64,000 bases of DNA from positions 39,529,218 through 39,593,217 of the forward strand of contig OY987263.1 of assembly GCA_963920665.1 (NCBI GenBank), in the 5' to 3' direction. The notes under the pieces were generated by a model, which worked only from the letters and a program-made list of their open reading frames with translations, searched no databases and was not told the origin of the DNA. The translations under genes and the position numbers were made by a program. Position 1 is the first letter of the stretch; every line of letters starts with the position of its first letter. Source of the DNA: Straminergon stramineum (lineage: Eukaryota > Streptophyta > Bryopsida > Hypnales > Calliergonaceae). Below, piece after piece: positions 46,456-63,100 of this stretch.

Positions 46456-49400
46456 TCAGTAGAGTGCGCCATCTTCTTGAGCGATGTGAAAGCCTTGCAC
46501 CTTCCTTGCAACCTCGTCAACTCTGACCTTGATCTGATTTGCTGCAGCACCTTCAGCATAGCCACCACCTACCTCGACTTCCTCGCTCGCAGTCACGGTC
46601 TTCCAGATACGAATGGTGCCATCCTCAGAGCCCGATGCGTAAGATTCACCCCCTGGAGAGAAACGGACACAGTGCACAGGGCCGTGGTGACCTTTGTTGC
46701 ATTCTGCATACACAATCAACACAGCATTAAACCCTAAGGACAGAGATTTCCAGGGTTAAAAATGACCAATTTTGATTGATCATATTGTGAAAAATAAAAC
46801 AGACAGGATCAGAATTTATATCACTAAAATCAATGAAGAACATTGCATGCGCTAGTCAGAAAATCAATCAGTTCCAACAAAAGAATGTCCCAATATGAAC
46901 CAAGCAAATGTGCTAAAAAATCATGAAACCTGTTCGTGGCGCTTTGGGGTTAAACGAGGTACACTGATTAATCCTATTTTTGAGGGTGCAAAATTAGTGT
47001 CACCTTCAAATTAGAGTCAAATACAGAAAAAAAATCTACGGAAATTAGTACAATACAGGAACATATCTCCTTACACTAATTTAAAATAGCGTGACTTTAG
47101 TAAATTAGCGTCACACGCACTAATAAGATCAGTGTAGCGAAGTAGTTTCACTACAGCTAGAGTAAATGCAGGCCCTCCAGCCATGCACATACCTACACAG
47201 TCTGATGTCTTCTCAACAAAGAAAATACGATGACCGGCAGCTGCTACACTGACTTCGGATTATGCGCAGTGCTCTAGGAAACGGGCTACATACTCCTTTC
47301 ATCGAATACTTCAAGATAAGTAAGCAAACCACTCACCAATTTCATCACCACTGTCGAAATCAAAGAGGCGCACCCACATGTCATCACCCCCTGCTATGAA
47401 CTTCCCCCGAGAGGGAAACAGGGACGCTGATTCCACCGGTCTAGGCATGGTATAGCTTTTCACCAACCCAAAGCTGCAGAAAGGACACACCTTGTGAGAC
47501 ATTGCACAAGAGTTTGCAATCAGTTCAAACTCTTAACACGAGCAATTAACTCCGTTAAAATCTTCAAGGCAAAAAACGACTAGTGTCCATCCAACATTAG
47601 GTAGATGCAGTACATAGTCAAACAAACGCAGAGAGAACTTACTGATTGGCATCCCAAAACTTCACAGTGTTGCCATCCGCTGTGGTGATGTACCGACCGT
47701 CCCTGCTGACCTCCACACTAGTGCAAGAAGATTTTGTATCCAAAGTCCGCACGACAGACTTGGTTCTTACATCCCATACTCTGATTATTTAGGACACAAC
47801 AATATCAGGTCACTTACATAAAAAATGGCAGCACCTCTTATATAACCTTGTAACTCATACGTAGATGAAAGGAATTATGAATTGCAGGGAGGTCACATTC
47901 ACTGTAAAATGAGCGTGGCCACACCTAACACCACCAATGTCATTCGACGAGCTCAAAATGGTCTGGTCACTGTGATGCCAGACTGCCGCCCTTATCGGAG
48001 TCTCCGGGGAACTTTCCAACAGCGTTGGAGGTGCGTCTGGTCGACCCAGATCAAAAATCCGCAACACTTTCTCCGCACCTCCTGTTAGCAAGTGGGTCGT
48101 GCTCTTCAACCATGACACCAACACCACAATCAGAATTCATAACATCTACAGGCACTATGACTTGTACATTGTCAAGACCCAAGAGCGACATTCACGTATA
48201 AGCAGAACAAAATTCACAGACAAATAAGATAATTATCTTGCTTTACCTGCAGAAGGCACACTGAAATAGAAAGTCAAAATTTAGCCCAAGCTATTTCCCA
48301 GGAGTGCAGAAACGAGACATTTGATTTCGTACAGCTGGGTGCAGGGTAGAGGGAAGACCTCAGAAAATGCACAGGTACGAACAATATGCTTGTGCTCAAA
48401 TAAGCAAAGCTCATCCCCTGTCAGAGCATCCCACACCCTCCTGCAATTTAAAATCCATATCCAGACGTCAACAACTCATGCCTTCTCGCAGTGAAAATGA
48501 ATTCATAGCTCAAAATCTTCCGCAACAGATGCAATGCAAAGGACACAATTTGAGCTCAACACGTACACATTTTATATTTATAATGAAAAATATGAATAAA
48601 ATAATAGTTAAATTGTTGAGAAGACGAACAAAAGCACACGACTGTGATAATCTAGATTTCAACTCCAATTAAATAACCACAACCAGAGGCCAAGATTCTG
48701 CAGATCCTTCCATAAGTTCCTTACATCCTCTTCTTAAAAAATGAACAAGCGATCCCACATTTGACAGCAAATGCTTCAGTCCAAAAGGGAGGAAATGACT
48801 TACGCGCTGAAATCAGCAGACGCAGTGGCACAACGCATTGCTGGAGTGTCGAGACACGCTGCCCATACAGCTCCCTTGTGGCCGTCAAAGGTTCCAATCC
48901 AGTCACCTGTCTCTCCATTCCGGAGCATTGGCTTCCCATCTACAAACGAAGTTGCTCAAAATCTTAGATCTCAGTAATCATTGACACTCCCGTGCCGACC
49001 AGGACCATAAACCCATTTACAAGTGCCATCCAAGAATGTGACTTGTAAGAGATGAGATTCTTCTAAGTTCTATCACAGTCAAAGATGCTTCCATTAGATT
49101 CATGAGATAAATCGTAGATGCAATTCTCAAGGTCCAGGGTATCCTATGCTCGTAATTGGGATCTTACTACAACAATTCATAACTCTTTCATCTGGTATCC
49201 AAATAATACATACTAAAATGCATTGGAAAACTCTCGAGAATGGGGGCAAGACTCCACCAATATCACAAAAACAAAATAAATCATTCTTTTAATGGAAATC
49301 ACTCGAAACAGAAAAAGTCACAAGAATGGTTTATTAGCTTAAATCCACACATCAAGACATAAAGGATAATTCAGTTTCCAAAGATCAGCACATACCTTTG

Positions 49401-49513
49401 CTGGCGCTGACCAAGAAGAAACCATCCGGGGTGATTGGGCTATACGAAAGATCCACAATTGGACGAGAGTGTCCGTGGCACACAAGGGGAATCTGCGCTT
49501 TCCTCTTCTCCAT
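46456..49513 (-). CDS. STRAP: STRAP-like WD40 repeat protein
   Basis: Predicted 345-aa protein in 7 exons on the minus strand: 49396-49513, 48804-48939, 48359-48440, 47925-48103, 47643-47780, 47337-47473, 46456-46703. All junctions are GT-AG and in phase. It opens [20 protein letters not shown] and carries seven WD40-type blades, e.g. [64 protein letters not shown] and [19 protein letters not shown], then a conserved tail [14 protein letters not shown]. Length and sequence follow plant homologues of serine-threonine kinase receptor-associated protein. In animals STRAP (UNRIP) works in SMN-complex snRNP assembly and TGF-beta signalling; in plants an RNA-related role is likely. The intron between exons 6 and 7 contains a miniature transposon at 46961-47135. 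Identity is secure. Confidence 0.92.
46961..47135. mobile_element. MITE in a STRAP intron, copy B
   Basis: Ends ACACTGATTAATCCTA and AATAAGATCAGTGT are inverted. The interior (GGAAATTAGTACAATACAGG, TTACACTAATTTAAA, GCGTGACTTTAGTA) matches the element at 20745-20940. It lies wholly inside the intron between STRAP exons 6 and 7 and should be removed by splicing. Confidence 0.6.
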
Positions 49514-51200
49514 TGCTGAATGAAGTAACAAAACCCCTCAAAAAGCACTTGCAACAGACTCGCTAGTTTCGATGCAAAAACTCAGGAGTTTCAAAATGCG
49601 CCAAATAGTGCTACTCAGATGAGCCAAGTACACTGCCTATCGCCTGTCCATAATAAACCAATTTACAGAAAGCGAAAGCCCTCACTGAAGAAGTCCAATT
49701 TCCAACCCCGTGTTGACCTAGATTTTTCCACACTGTGTACACTAAGAGATGAGCCACCTCAAAACAACACGGAGATGATGTTTGGGCGCAATTCTCTAAA
49801 CCTCAACCTCGTAGAAAAATAGCTCCTCAACCTCGTTGAGAGATAGCTTGGAACATAACTTTGCAAAAGCCTAAAAACCCTGCAATCTTGAACATGCGAA
49901 ATCGAAAATTTAAGAAACAACAACTCAGCACTTGCGTAAATTTGAGAGTCTCAAAAAGGTGACCTCAAATGTGCAAGACCTAACAAAAAATTCAAACCTA
50001 GGTTATGACACAAAATCTGTGCAGTTGAATGAAACGCCAAATGCAGACGCTTGAGAAGACTCCGTCGCCGGGTACTGGCAGCGAGCTTCGACTATTAGCG
50101 AGCCAAGAAGTGGCGTCAGCACTGCTCGTCTCGCAATGGCGTAAAGAAAACTTGCGATTGAAGAATTTCCGGGTGTAAGAAACGTTATTCAATCCCTACA
50201 ATGATCTACAAGGTCTCCAATCTTCATGTAGCACTGTCTAGCATGAGCTTAACAGTGACCCGGGTCGAAGCCTAATCCCACCGGATTCCGACTATGATGA
50301 TGTACCAATTGGAACCGTTGATTAACAGATGCTCGACTGCAAATTACGGTAATTGCGTCGATGACCAGCTATCAAATCATCCAGGAGTATCAACACTCGA
50401 GAAAATTCCTCGTACTCCGACAAAAGGAGAATCTACTCCAGGAATCCAGATCCAGTGTTTGACTCCGCAAATGCGCGAGTCTTAATTGAACAAACGATCG
50501 CTCCCAACGTCACTCCACCGAAAAGATCCAGCCAGCCCACCAAACCCTAGACCCAAACCCTAAATCCTCAAATACGAACTCTTCCCAAATTAAGACTAAG
50601 CCTAAGCTTTTTCACCCAATTCGAAATCTCCAACGATCCAGGCCGAGTAGACCATACGACTCCACCACCAATCCAAATGCCGTGCGCACTTATTTGACAA
50701 AATTGTGTCAACAAATCGAAAACCCGCTCAAATTTTCCGTAAATCGAAAACGTCGCAACTACTTCGCCACCACTCTTTCCACTTCCTTTCAAAAGCTTTC
50801 CGGCCTTCTCCGATCCTTTGCAAGAGACCCAGCAGCTCGTCCACCGAACTCTATCCACTCAGTATCTATCGAACAGAAGCAACAAACCCACGGACGACGA
50901 CAAAGCCAAGCTCCCGAAGGAATCACGAGGAATGCAAATGTCGCCAACACAGATTTCTGTCTTTCGCGGGATTGTCAACTGAGTGGACCCACTGAAATGG
51001 AGCGGCAATGGAAGGACGTGTTGTGACAAGGAGGACTGTCCCAAACCCCAAACGAGGCACCTGAAGAATGGTCGGTCGCAAAAGGAAAGCCAAAGGCTAA
51101 AAAACGGAAGCAGCAACAGCGGAGAAATGTCGAGTGGAGAGAATTGAAAATAGTAAGAAAGAGAAAAGCTTAAGTTAGAACTAAAGTAGGAAGCCCACTG
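49514..51200 (-). other. STRAP promoter and upstream region
   Basis: Holds the presumed 5' UTR and promoter of STRAP. ORFs at 50568-51209 occur on both strands in the same place and look like chance frames in a moderately GC-rich segment. An untranslated first exon of STRAP could lie here but cannot be placed. Confidence 0.35.
50542..50562 (+). promoter_or_regulatory. Telo-box pair upstream of STRAP
   Basis: AAACCCTA occurs at 50542-50549 and again at 50555-50562. Telo-boxes are typical of plant promoters for translation and ribosome-related genes, usually close to the transcription start. Here they lie about 1 kb upstream of the STRAP ATG, so linkage to STRAP is uncertain unless a 5' intron exists. 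Confidence 0.35.
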
Positions 51201-52507
51201 TGGACCCATTGGTCACTATGTATTGGTACACGTATTGGATTCACAAATTTTTTTATAGCAAAAGAATGACAAATGAGGGAAGATTTTAAATGTCTTGTCT
51301 GGGTCAACTTGTCTGGGTAAAAGAAACAAACCTTGTAGTTGGTCATAGCAAAATCACATAGCTTTACATAGCTTTTCAGTGTAGCCCCTAGGATAGGGGT
51401 AGTATGGAAATTTTGTCCTTGTGGATGCTAATGTGGCTCTCTAAAGTCCCTACATAGTTCCAATGATAATTTAAAAAGTGCCCCTTGAGATTGTGGAATA
51501 ACAAATGAACCTCTTGTCATGTGTAGGAGTTGCATGTGATTATTCATTAAATTCATAAAATCGTGACTTTTCAACCCAATTCCACACTAAGTACTATTTT
51601 TACTACATTTAACACTCAAAAGAACAATGTATCTATGATTTTAAATTGCTTATTTTGATTGGTCATATTGTTAAATGTAGAAATTACATGTAAAACATCT
51701 TCATGTTAGAAGATTGAATGAAGAAAATAGCATGTGTTGGCTCAAAAAATTAATTATTTCAGCACTTAAAAAAAACCATATTAACACTTCAAAACTACGA
51801 AAAAAATATGAGCCCTAAATGTAGTCTCTTTTGCCCTTGGAAGATTAAGATTCCAATGAGTGAAATTCGTTGAAGATCAGGGATTTTGATTGGGTTAGGA
51901 TTTATGATGGATATAAGTACCTTATGAGTAACTTTAGTCGAGCATGTATAGAGTGGATGAAATGATGTTTGTTAATCTAAAGTCATGTATAATCATCCAA
52001 ATATAGAAATACATTCATGTAAAAATAACAATATCTTTCACAATAAGTAGTATACTCTAGCAACTTTTTGTTTCCTCCAATATCAATAAAATAGTACATC
52101 TAATGGTGAATTCCCAAAATGGTCACAATGGTGACAATAGTGGGTCCCTTGTGTATCCATTGGATATATATAATAAATATTATTATTATCTTGATAATGC
52201 TATAAATTCTATAAAACAACATTGGCCTAATGTAAAGAGTAATATAGATATTAATGGATAACTTTTCAGTGATCAATTTGCGAATTAGCTCCTAAATAAT
52301 TTTATATGATATAATCAGAGTATTCTAGTAAAGCAAAAATAATATCATCAAAGTCAAACCATATTCATCAATCTCAAGAATAAGTCCTAACAAACTCAAT
52401 GCCTACTTACTTGACAATTTTAAATTCATCTAATTCAAAACATTTTCTTATATTTGTTGAAAGCATCCACATTAGTGTAAGAAAAAACCTCAATTTTCAA
52501 ACTTTCA
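51201..52507. other. AT-rich intergenic sequence, no gene seen
   Basis: Low-complexity AT-rich DNA with no convincing ORF or RNA gene. The 67-codon frame at 52399-52602 runs into the hairpin that follows and is not a gene. Confidence 0.35.
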
Positions 52508-52676
52508 CTAGAAGAAGATCTCATTGTTCTCAACAAAATCCACATGACATTTTTGTTTTTTGTAATGTAAGAATATCAATTTCAAAGCAAATTTTGCTTT
52601 GAAATTGATATTCTTACATCACAAAAAACAAAAACGTCATGTGGATTTTGTTGAGAACAATGAGGTCTTCTTCTAG
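52508..52676. repeat. Near-perfect 169-bp hairpin with one-base loop
   Basis: Positions 52508-52591 and 52593-52676 are inverted copies around a single T at 52592 (CAAAGCAAA-T-TTTGCTTTG). Over 84 bp I count three mismatches, all transitions. The outer ends are CTAGAAGAAGA and TCTTCTTCTAG. No coding potential. It could be a young foldback MITE or a small-RNA-producing inverted repeat. Confidence 0.8.
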
Positions 52677-54138
52677 TATTTGGATGAAAAGTAGAAGCAT
52701 AATGTTTGGATGAATAATCTCTAAGGCATAGTTACCTAATACAAACCTTTTTAACTCCTATCTATATCAATCCAACATAACTTAGTGAGGTGTGAAATAC
52801 TAGACTAAATTTCATGTGGATAAGGAAGCAATTGGGAAGAAGGTCCATAATCAATATGTCTACCTTGAACATTGTTTTTCTTCTACAATCAACAAATACC
52901 CTAAAACTATATTGAATGTCATCCATACTAAATACTTATGCAAGGCTATAAATTTTTACAGTAGATGAATATTTTATTAAGAGAATAGATGTCAATAGTA
53001 TCCAAAGAAGAGAATCACTATTAGAATATTTGGTAAAATATTCATCAAGAGTAAGAAATTATAGCATTTTAAAATCAAATTTGCATAGATGACACTAAAT
53101 ATAATTTTTAGTGTAGGTATAAATAATTGATTGTTTATTCTTGTTTTTGCATGCAAGAAGATTTGTCATTGGTTGGAAATTTGTATAGTAATGCAAAAAG
53201 GTAACTACACCCAAAATTGTCCAAATAAGCATCTAAACATGTTCTACTTTTAAATTGTCTAAATTTTTCTTCAATCTTATCAACAATTGAAAAAAGATCT
53301 TAGACTCCCTCAAATCATATTTTTAGGATACTATATATAAATGAGCAATGAATTTTCAAAGTATTGAATATAGTTTAACCCAATGTTAACTATAAGCTCT
53401 CAAAAGATTTACATTATAGGCAAAAATCTACAAAGGACAATTTTATTGCACTTACTTTAAGCCAAGTGATCCAACCTTCTACCAAAAGTTAACACTAAAA
53501 GCTTTGTTGGTGTTTTCTTGCATTGGTGGGAATGCCACATTTGTTATATTAAGTACAAAAAGTATGACATTTGCATCCATGCAATTTCAAATGCATATGT
53601 TCTTCCAAATCCCTAACAAGACCTTTGTAGCTTGATGCTCACTAACTTATAGCAATTGCTTGCTATTGCAATAGGATGTGGTTGCAAATGTTGCAATCAG
53701 GTAAAACTACTAAGATAAATAACACCCCAAATTGTCCTTGTATCCATTCCCAACAAGTAGACTTCTATTGAAAGTGTTTTCAAAAGTTCAATTAAATTGT
53801 ACCCATAGTTAATTATGATTGGCAGATTGTTAATTCTCTAAATTTTGGTTTTATGATCAAGCTATATGACCATTTGAGTGGTCTAGGGAGATTCCTCTTT
53901 GAAAATTCATCATAAATACATGACTTGTGCAAAAATTGTAATTTAGTTCAGAAAAATTCATGATTTTCAATTGCTGATACTACAAACATGTTTTTTTTCT
54001 TGAAATAGGTGTCACCAACTATGCTAAATTGCTTATTTTGTCGGTTTTGGGGTTTTGGGTGTTTTCACCTTAGTTAGTGCTAATAAAGAAGGCTGCAATT
54101 TACTGTGGGAAGGGTGGTTGGAGTACAGCAGCTCCTCT
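52677..54138. other. AT-rich intergenic sequence, no gene seen
   Basis: No gene. A diverged relative of the GTGTCACCTA MITE is suspected near 52940-53115 (GGCTATAAATTTTTAC, GATGAATATTTT, GATGACACTAAAT). The last 100 bp lead into the PRMT3 promoter. Confidence 0.35.
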
Positions 54139-54172
54139 AAAACCCTAAACCCTCAAAGCCCTAAACCCTCCT
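54139..54172 (+). promoter_or_regulatory. Telo-box cluster in the PRMT3 promoter
   Basis: AAACCCTAAACCCTC at 54140-54154 followed by GCCCTAAACCCTCC to about 54172 gives three tandem telo-box-like motifs about 100-130 bp before the PRMT3 ATG. This is the usual place and spacing for telo-boxes in plant genes of the translation machinery. Confidence 0.55.
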
Positions 54173-54266
54173 CCATCAGAAGCTTGGGGAGGGAGTTTCA
54201 TTGCCGTGTAACAGCGCCTGCATTTCTTGTCGTAATCCAGCATCGTTTCTTCCGAAGACGGCAGCG

Positions 54267-58273
<4,007 letters not shown>

Positions 58274-58433
58274 TGCCCATTTATTCATCTTTCTTTCATA
58301 CACTGGGTAAAGAATGTGGTGATCTCCACGAAAAGGTGGAGAGTTTTTGTCTATTTATATAATTCCGGAGATTTTTAATAATCAGGGACCGACCTTGTCC
58401 AGACTTCGATCACATTCAGAAATTTAGTACAAA

Positions 58434-58619
58434 ATGTTCACCCGAAGTCTTTACCGTTTACCCGGCAGTTTACTGCAACCGGCTCAGCAATCGCTTGGGA
58501 AGGATTACTTCAACAGAGGGACCTTGCTAGCATTACGAGACCTCAAGAATGTTATGAATATGATGTGGGAAATGAGAAGCCGTGTGGGACCTAGTTTTGT
58601 CAAGAAATTGGGATACTGA
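58434..58619 (+). CDS. Possible small protein with mitochondrial-type N-terminus
   Basis: A 61-codon ORF 160 bp downstream of PRMT3 on the same strand. It starts MFTRSLYRLPGSLLQPAQQ, a basic, acid-free, amphipathic leader like a mitochondrial presequence, then a short helical segment with NVMNMMWEMRSRV, ending VGPSFVKKLGY. An AATAAA-like signal follows at about 58655. Composition is more protein-like than the surrounding chance ORFs. I do not recognise the family. It may be an independent gene, a uORF-like relic in the PRMT3 3' UTR, or chance. Confidence 0.35.
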   Translation: MFTRSLYRLPGSLLQPAQQSLGKDYFNRGTLLALRDLKNVMNMMWEMRSRVGPSFVKKLGY

Positions 58620-58679
58620 AACGAATTCAAGGCTTGATGTAGCTTAGAATGATGAATAAAAACATCAGCACGAAGTTAA

Positions 58680-58901
58680 CCCTTGAATGCCGGGCTGGTG
58701 ACCGTGGAAATCAGGCATTTGGGAACCGTGTGACATCATCCACTTTTAAAAAATAAAAAATATCCATTGGGAGTTGAACTACTGTAGAAGATCTCCCCTT
58801 TCCACCCTTAATTCTGAGGATGAATAGTTGCAATTCTGTCCTATAGAGGAGAATTCCTTGCCATTCATTAGACAAAAAATGTTTGCTTCATTGTTTAGGG
58901 G
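58680..58901 (-). mobile_element. TTAA-flanked short element, copy 6
   Basis: The element is 222 bp between TTAA (58676-58679) and TTAA (58902-58905), with ends CCCTTGAATGCC and TGTTTAGGGG. The interior matches the reverse complement of the right part of copy 5 (GGCTGGTGACC-GTGGAAATC, GGATGAATAGTTGCA). It lies about 60 bp after the small ORF. Confidence 0.6.
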
Positions 58902-58905
58902 TTAA

Positions 58906-60195
58906 TCTTGTAATGATGTTATGGCCTAGAAGTATCAGATGGATGACTTTCAATATCATTGTAGAAATGAATAATGTACTTATTGGACTAAAAATCAGAT
59001 CATTTTTGAGGTGACTACCTTGGACATAGATTGATGTCTTTCTAGGATTAAAATTGCAAGGGCTAGCTCTGAATCTCAATAAGGTTGGACATGTGAAACA
59101 CTAGGATCTATTGTGAGTATGCCCTAATAGGTACTCATTGTATAATGTTCATCACAAGAATACAAATTTAGAGAATATACCAATTTAGCTTTGATCTCTT
59201 ATGATTCTTGTATATGATATACAAATGTCATTTGGGGACTTCAAGATAAGTTGCAATTCATCACAATGTGACCAAAAAATTAGTCCATAGTAACTATCAA
59301 TCATGGTTATTAGAACAATTGCTTTAGTTATAGGCCCTTTGACCTTAAACGAGCAACACCACCTCTAAATTTTGACTTATAATATAGTTTCTATTAATTC
59401 AACTTTCAAAGTTTTTGTATTTTTTTGGTAACTAATGAAAATGGATTTGAACATACCAAATATAGTATGCAAAAGTTCTCTAGGCTCACAATTTTACTAA
59501 TACATGACATGAATCCTATACATCTTGAAGTGCATTTTTCTAAACGATGGATAGAGTCAACAACTTCTCATGATCTCCAAATGATGCATTTTTCATCCCA
59601 CAAAAATTTTCCTTGCCTGCTTATGGTGCTACTCATTTATCAATTGAACACACTTGTCCCTCAAAATCTTGAACTTTTCTCACACATCAAGTCAAAATCA
59701 CTCCTCAAGTTGTTGCAATTTATAATGCATAAGTTATTTACAAAACTTCAAAGCAAAGGATGATTCAGGGCAATTAGGGTTTAACTGTAAGTCTCTGTCG
59801 AAGACGAAGGGTCTTCGCTCGCCTTAACTTACATTTTCAATAGAATCTCCACAATCTCACAAGGTTACTGCTGCAGGACAAGCGTTTGATTCTTTTATTT
59901 TTTCTGCTTTACGTACGTTTCTGTAGTGCGACATTGCAGAATTCGATTCGAAACCTCTGAGATGGCGTTGTTCGCTACAAATTCTTCACCACTGAATCAG
60001 AATCGAAGCCGGAAAATATCAATGGTCCCGATCGAGAACGGTTGAAGCACATCATCAACAAGCGCCGTTATTGAGAATGAGAGTGAAGCATATCATGGCA
60101 ATGGCAGTAGAAGTTATGGAGATTTTTGGATCATGAGTTTGTGATAATTGGGAACCCATTTGATCCATTGAGGAGTCAGTCATCGACTTTTCGCC
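58906..60195. other. Intergenic and 5' region of the syntaxin gene
   Basis: 58.9-59.7 kb is AT-rich with no gene; the 112-codon frame at 59425-59763 shows no recognisable domain. 59.8-60.19 kb is more balanced in composition and is the likely promoter and 5' UTR of the syntaxin. Confidence 0.35.
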
Positions 60196-63100
60196 ATGAA
60201 TGATCTCTTTGAGGTATCTTGTTGCAGAATGTGAAAATTGTGGTGATTAGGGTTAATCACGAGTGGCTGCATTGAGTTATAAAGCATTGTGTGATGAAGG
60301 AAATGAATCCAACATGTTTTTGTTTTGGAACTTTTGGGTGACTCGTATGGAGACTTTCTTTCTTTTGATTTTCTTTTTTCTTTCGATCAGCAATTGCAAC
60401 GTTGTGCATTGATTCTGGTGATACGAAATTTAGCCCTGCTGGCATCGTATTTTCACAATATGGTCAATCGGATTAGTGACTTTCATGCAGTGGAATCTCT
60501 GTCTCTTAGGGGTTAAGACTGAGGTTTTCAGGCTGTTGTAAATGCAATGAAATTGAATCTCTAATGTGGTGACGATGTGATTAGGTCAAGTTCACTTCCT
60601 ACTGAAGACACCATGAGTTTTGTATTGCGTAGAAGGGAAATTAAGGGGAGTATCACGTGGTTGGTTTTAGATGCTGAATTAGTTGATTTCGAGTGTGCAG
60701 GATTCCAACGATTCTTCTTCTGAAGCAGATAGGCCCGGTGTTAATAGCAAACAGGTGGACCTCGAGGCGGGGCCATCTGGTAGCCCGGATGCAGGCCTAG
60801 ATATGACCCTGTTCTTCCAGGAGGTTAACCCGAGCGCCGCAAATGCCCAAATTTGACGTCATGTTTTTGTTTTTGCCACTTTTGAGTAACTCTTACGTAG
60901 ACTTTCTTATGATCAATTCTATTTAGTTTAGTGCCAGACAATTTTATGCAGTTGTGAGAACTGATCGCAGTCAGAAAAAGACTCAAGAAATTTGACATTT
61001 TCTGTAGAAATCATGCATAGTGCTCACCTCCACTCTCCCTGGTAACTCCCACTTGAGATGAGCTCTAGATTGTGCGTATGCAGAATTTGAGTTCTTATTG
61101 CACGACTTTTGAGGCAGCTCCTCAAGAATGCTAAGTATTCACGCACCATTCTTCATTGATTCTGGTGAATGATAATTTAGCCCTGTCTGCATTATATTTT
61201 TCTCAACACGGTCACGCAGATTTTTCATTTTCGAACCATGAAATCTCTGAACTTCGGGGTTTAACTATTGCCTTGCTCTTCTCTCGAATCAGTCATCGAG
61301 CATATCATTCCTCAGTCTGTCACTGACTTCGAATTTGAAGTATACCCTCATGACTAATCGTCGGGAGTGATACGTTTTGGCAGGTCAATGACATCAAAAT
61401 TTGGATGGCAGAGATTAGGAAGAAGTTTCAAAACTTACAGGTCTGTTGAATGATTTTCACACTTGGTTCATTTTCAAGCATGTCCTGAATGAAAATCAAT
61501 TTTACGTACTTGAACAGCTCTTAGAAATACATACAACTGCTAAGCTAACCGAAGTGTGGTAGTCTGGTTACTGGAACTTATTTGCAGCAACAAGCGAGTG
61601 TCGAAAGATCTGAGAGATCTGTCCGTATGCTTGATACTGATATAGTGTCATGCGCATGACTGTTGGATATGTCTGACAGGAGACGAATGAAGTGTCCAAG
61701 ACAACGACAAGAGCTGCAACCATGAAAAGTTAGTACACAGATTTCTAATTCTCCCGTGTCTTGTATGTGCTGTGTCCGTCAGTTTCTACCCCACAAATTG
61801 ATCAAATTATAACCGAATTATAGCTGAAAGGAGTATTCAATGTAATGCTGTAATAGGGTTTCCAGTAAAATATTAACTGTTTCAAAGACTTCTAGAGGTC
61901 ATGAAGAGAATCTTCCCGGTAATTCATGTGGAGGCTTTGGTATGATCCCTGTGACCTTAGGAAAACCTCCCCATGAATCATAATGAACGTTCCCTTCACA
62001 ATTTTTAATTGAAGTTTCTGAAACAGTCTAATATTACTGAATACACTCTTATAATGAGCGGCATTTGGACTCTACGTTTGGACATGCAGTTTATATAATG
62101 ATCGTTGACCTAATTATCAAGTCCCACTTATCAAAATATGCAGCGCTGAAGGAGAAAATGGAAAAAGATCTGGATGATATCAGCAAGACTGCTCAAGGCT
62201 TAAAAGGCAAATTAGAGGCATTGGACAAAGCGGTATAGGGATTTTTGTTCCGACCTTAACAGTTCTCATCAACTAAACGATCATTAGTTATTTCATTATA
62301 CTTTCATGTCCATCCAAGTTACTGTTGTATACCTCTATTTGGTCAAATTTTCATCAGTACGCATTGGCTGATAATATTGGGGTTCCTCAGAGTTTTTTAA
62401 TAAATATAGAAGGTTTCAGGAGCTTTTAGACAATGCCAGAAAGAGAATCTTCCACATGATCCATAAACAGGTCTCCCTAAGGTCACAATGAGGCTTCCCA
62501 ATGTGTCACAAGAAATCGTCTATGACCATAGGCAGTTGTGTGAATGTTCCTGAAACGTCTAATTTTACTGAAAACCCTGTTGTCATGTCTCTGTTATCAT
62601 AGAAAAAGTGGTGCGGCAGAACAATTTCTCATTGGAATTTCGTTTTGTGGTACCCACTTTTCTGTAAAAACACACCATTGTTGGTGATGCTCTAGTGACT
62701 AATCAAATTGATGCAACTTTGATTCTGTTTACTCTGGCTTTCTGTTGACCCGGGTTTTCTTTTTCTGCTGACTGTTTGGCAGAATATTGCAAATCGTAAA
62801 ATTAAGGGTTGTCATGAAGGGTCGAGCACTGACCGGACACGAATGGCTATTACTTCGTAAGCCATTCTTTGACCATCTTTAATTGTAGCAAGATGTTTAC
62901 TAGTGCCTGCAGCCCTAGTTTTGTAGATTTTGTTTAATCTTTTGTATGACCAACGACCTGTTTTGTCTGCAATTAATTCAGAACCTTGAAGAAGAAACTG
63001 AAGGAGCTCATGGTAGATTTCCAGGTTCGTTGTTAAGAAGTCAGATTCCAAGTGACTGTCGCTCTTTATTTAACAAGACATGATTTATCCTCGTGCTAAC

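Noticed and set aside
52399..52602. 67-codon ORF ending in the hairpin
   Set aside because: Half of it is hairpin sequence and the rest has no protein-like features.
54201..54266. Upstream in-frame ATG of PRMT3
   Set aside because: It would add 22 residues without family resemblance; the ATG at 54267 has a better context and gives the usual acidic start.
59425..59763. 112-codon ORF suspected to be a retroelement fragment
   Set aside because: AT-rich composition, no conserved reverse transcriptase, integrase or protease motif.
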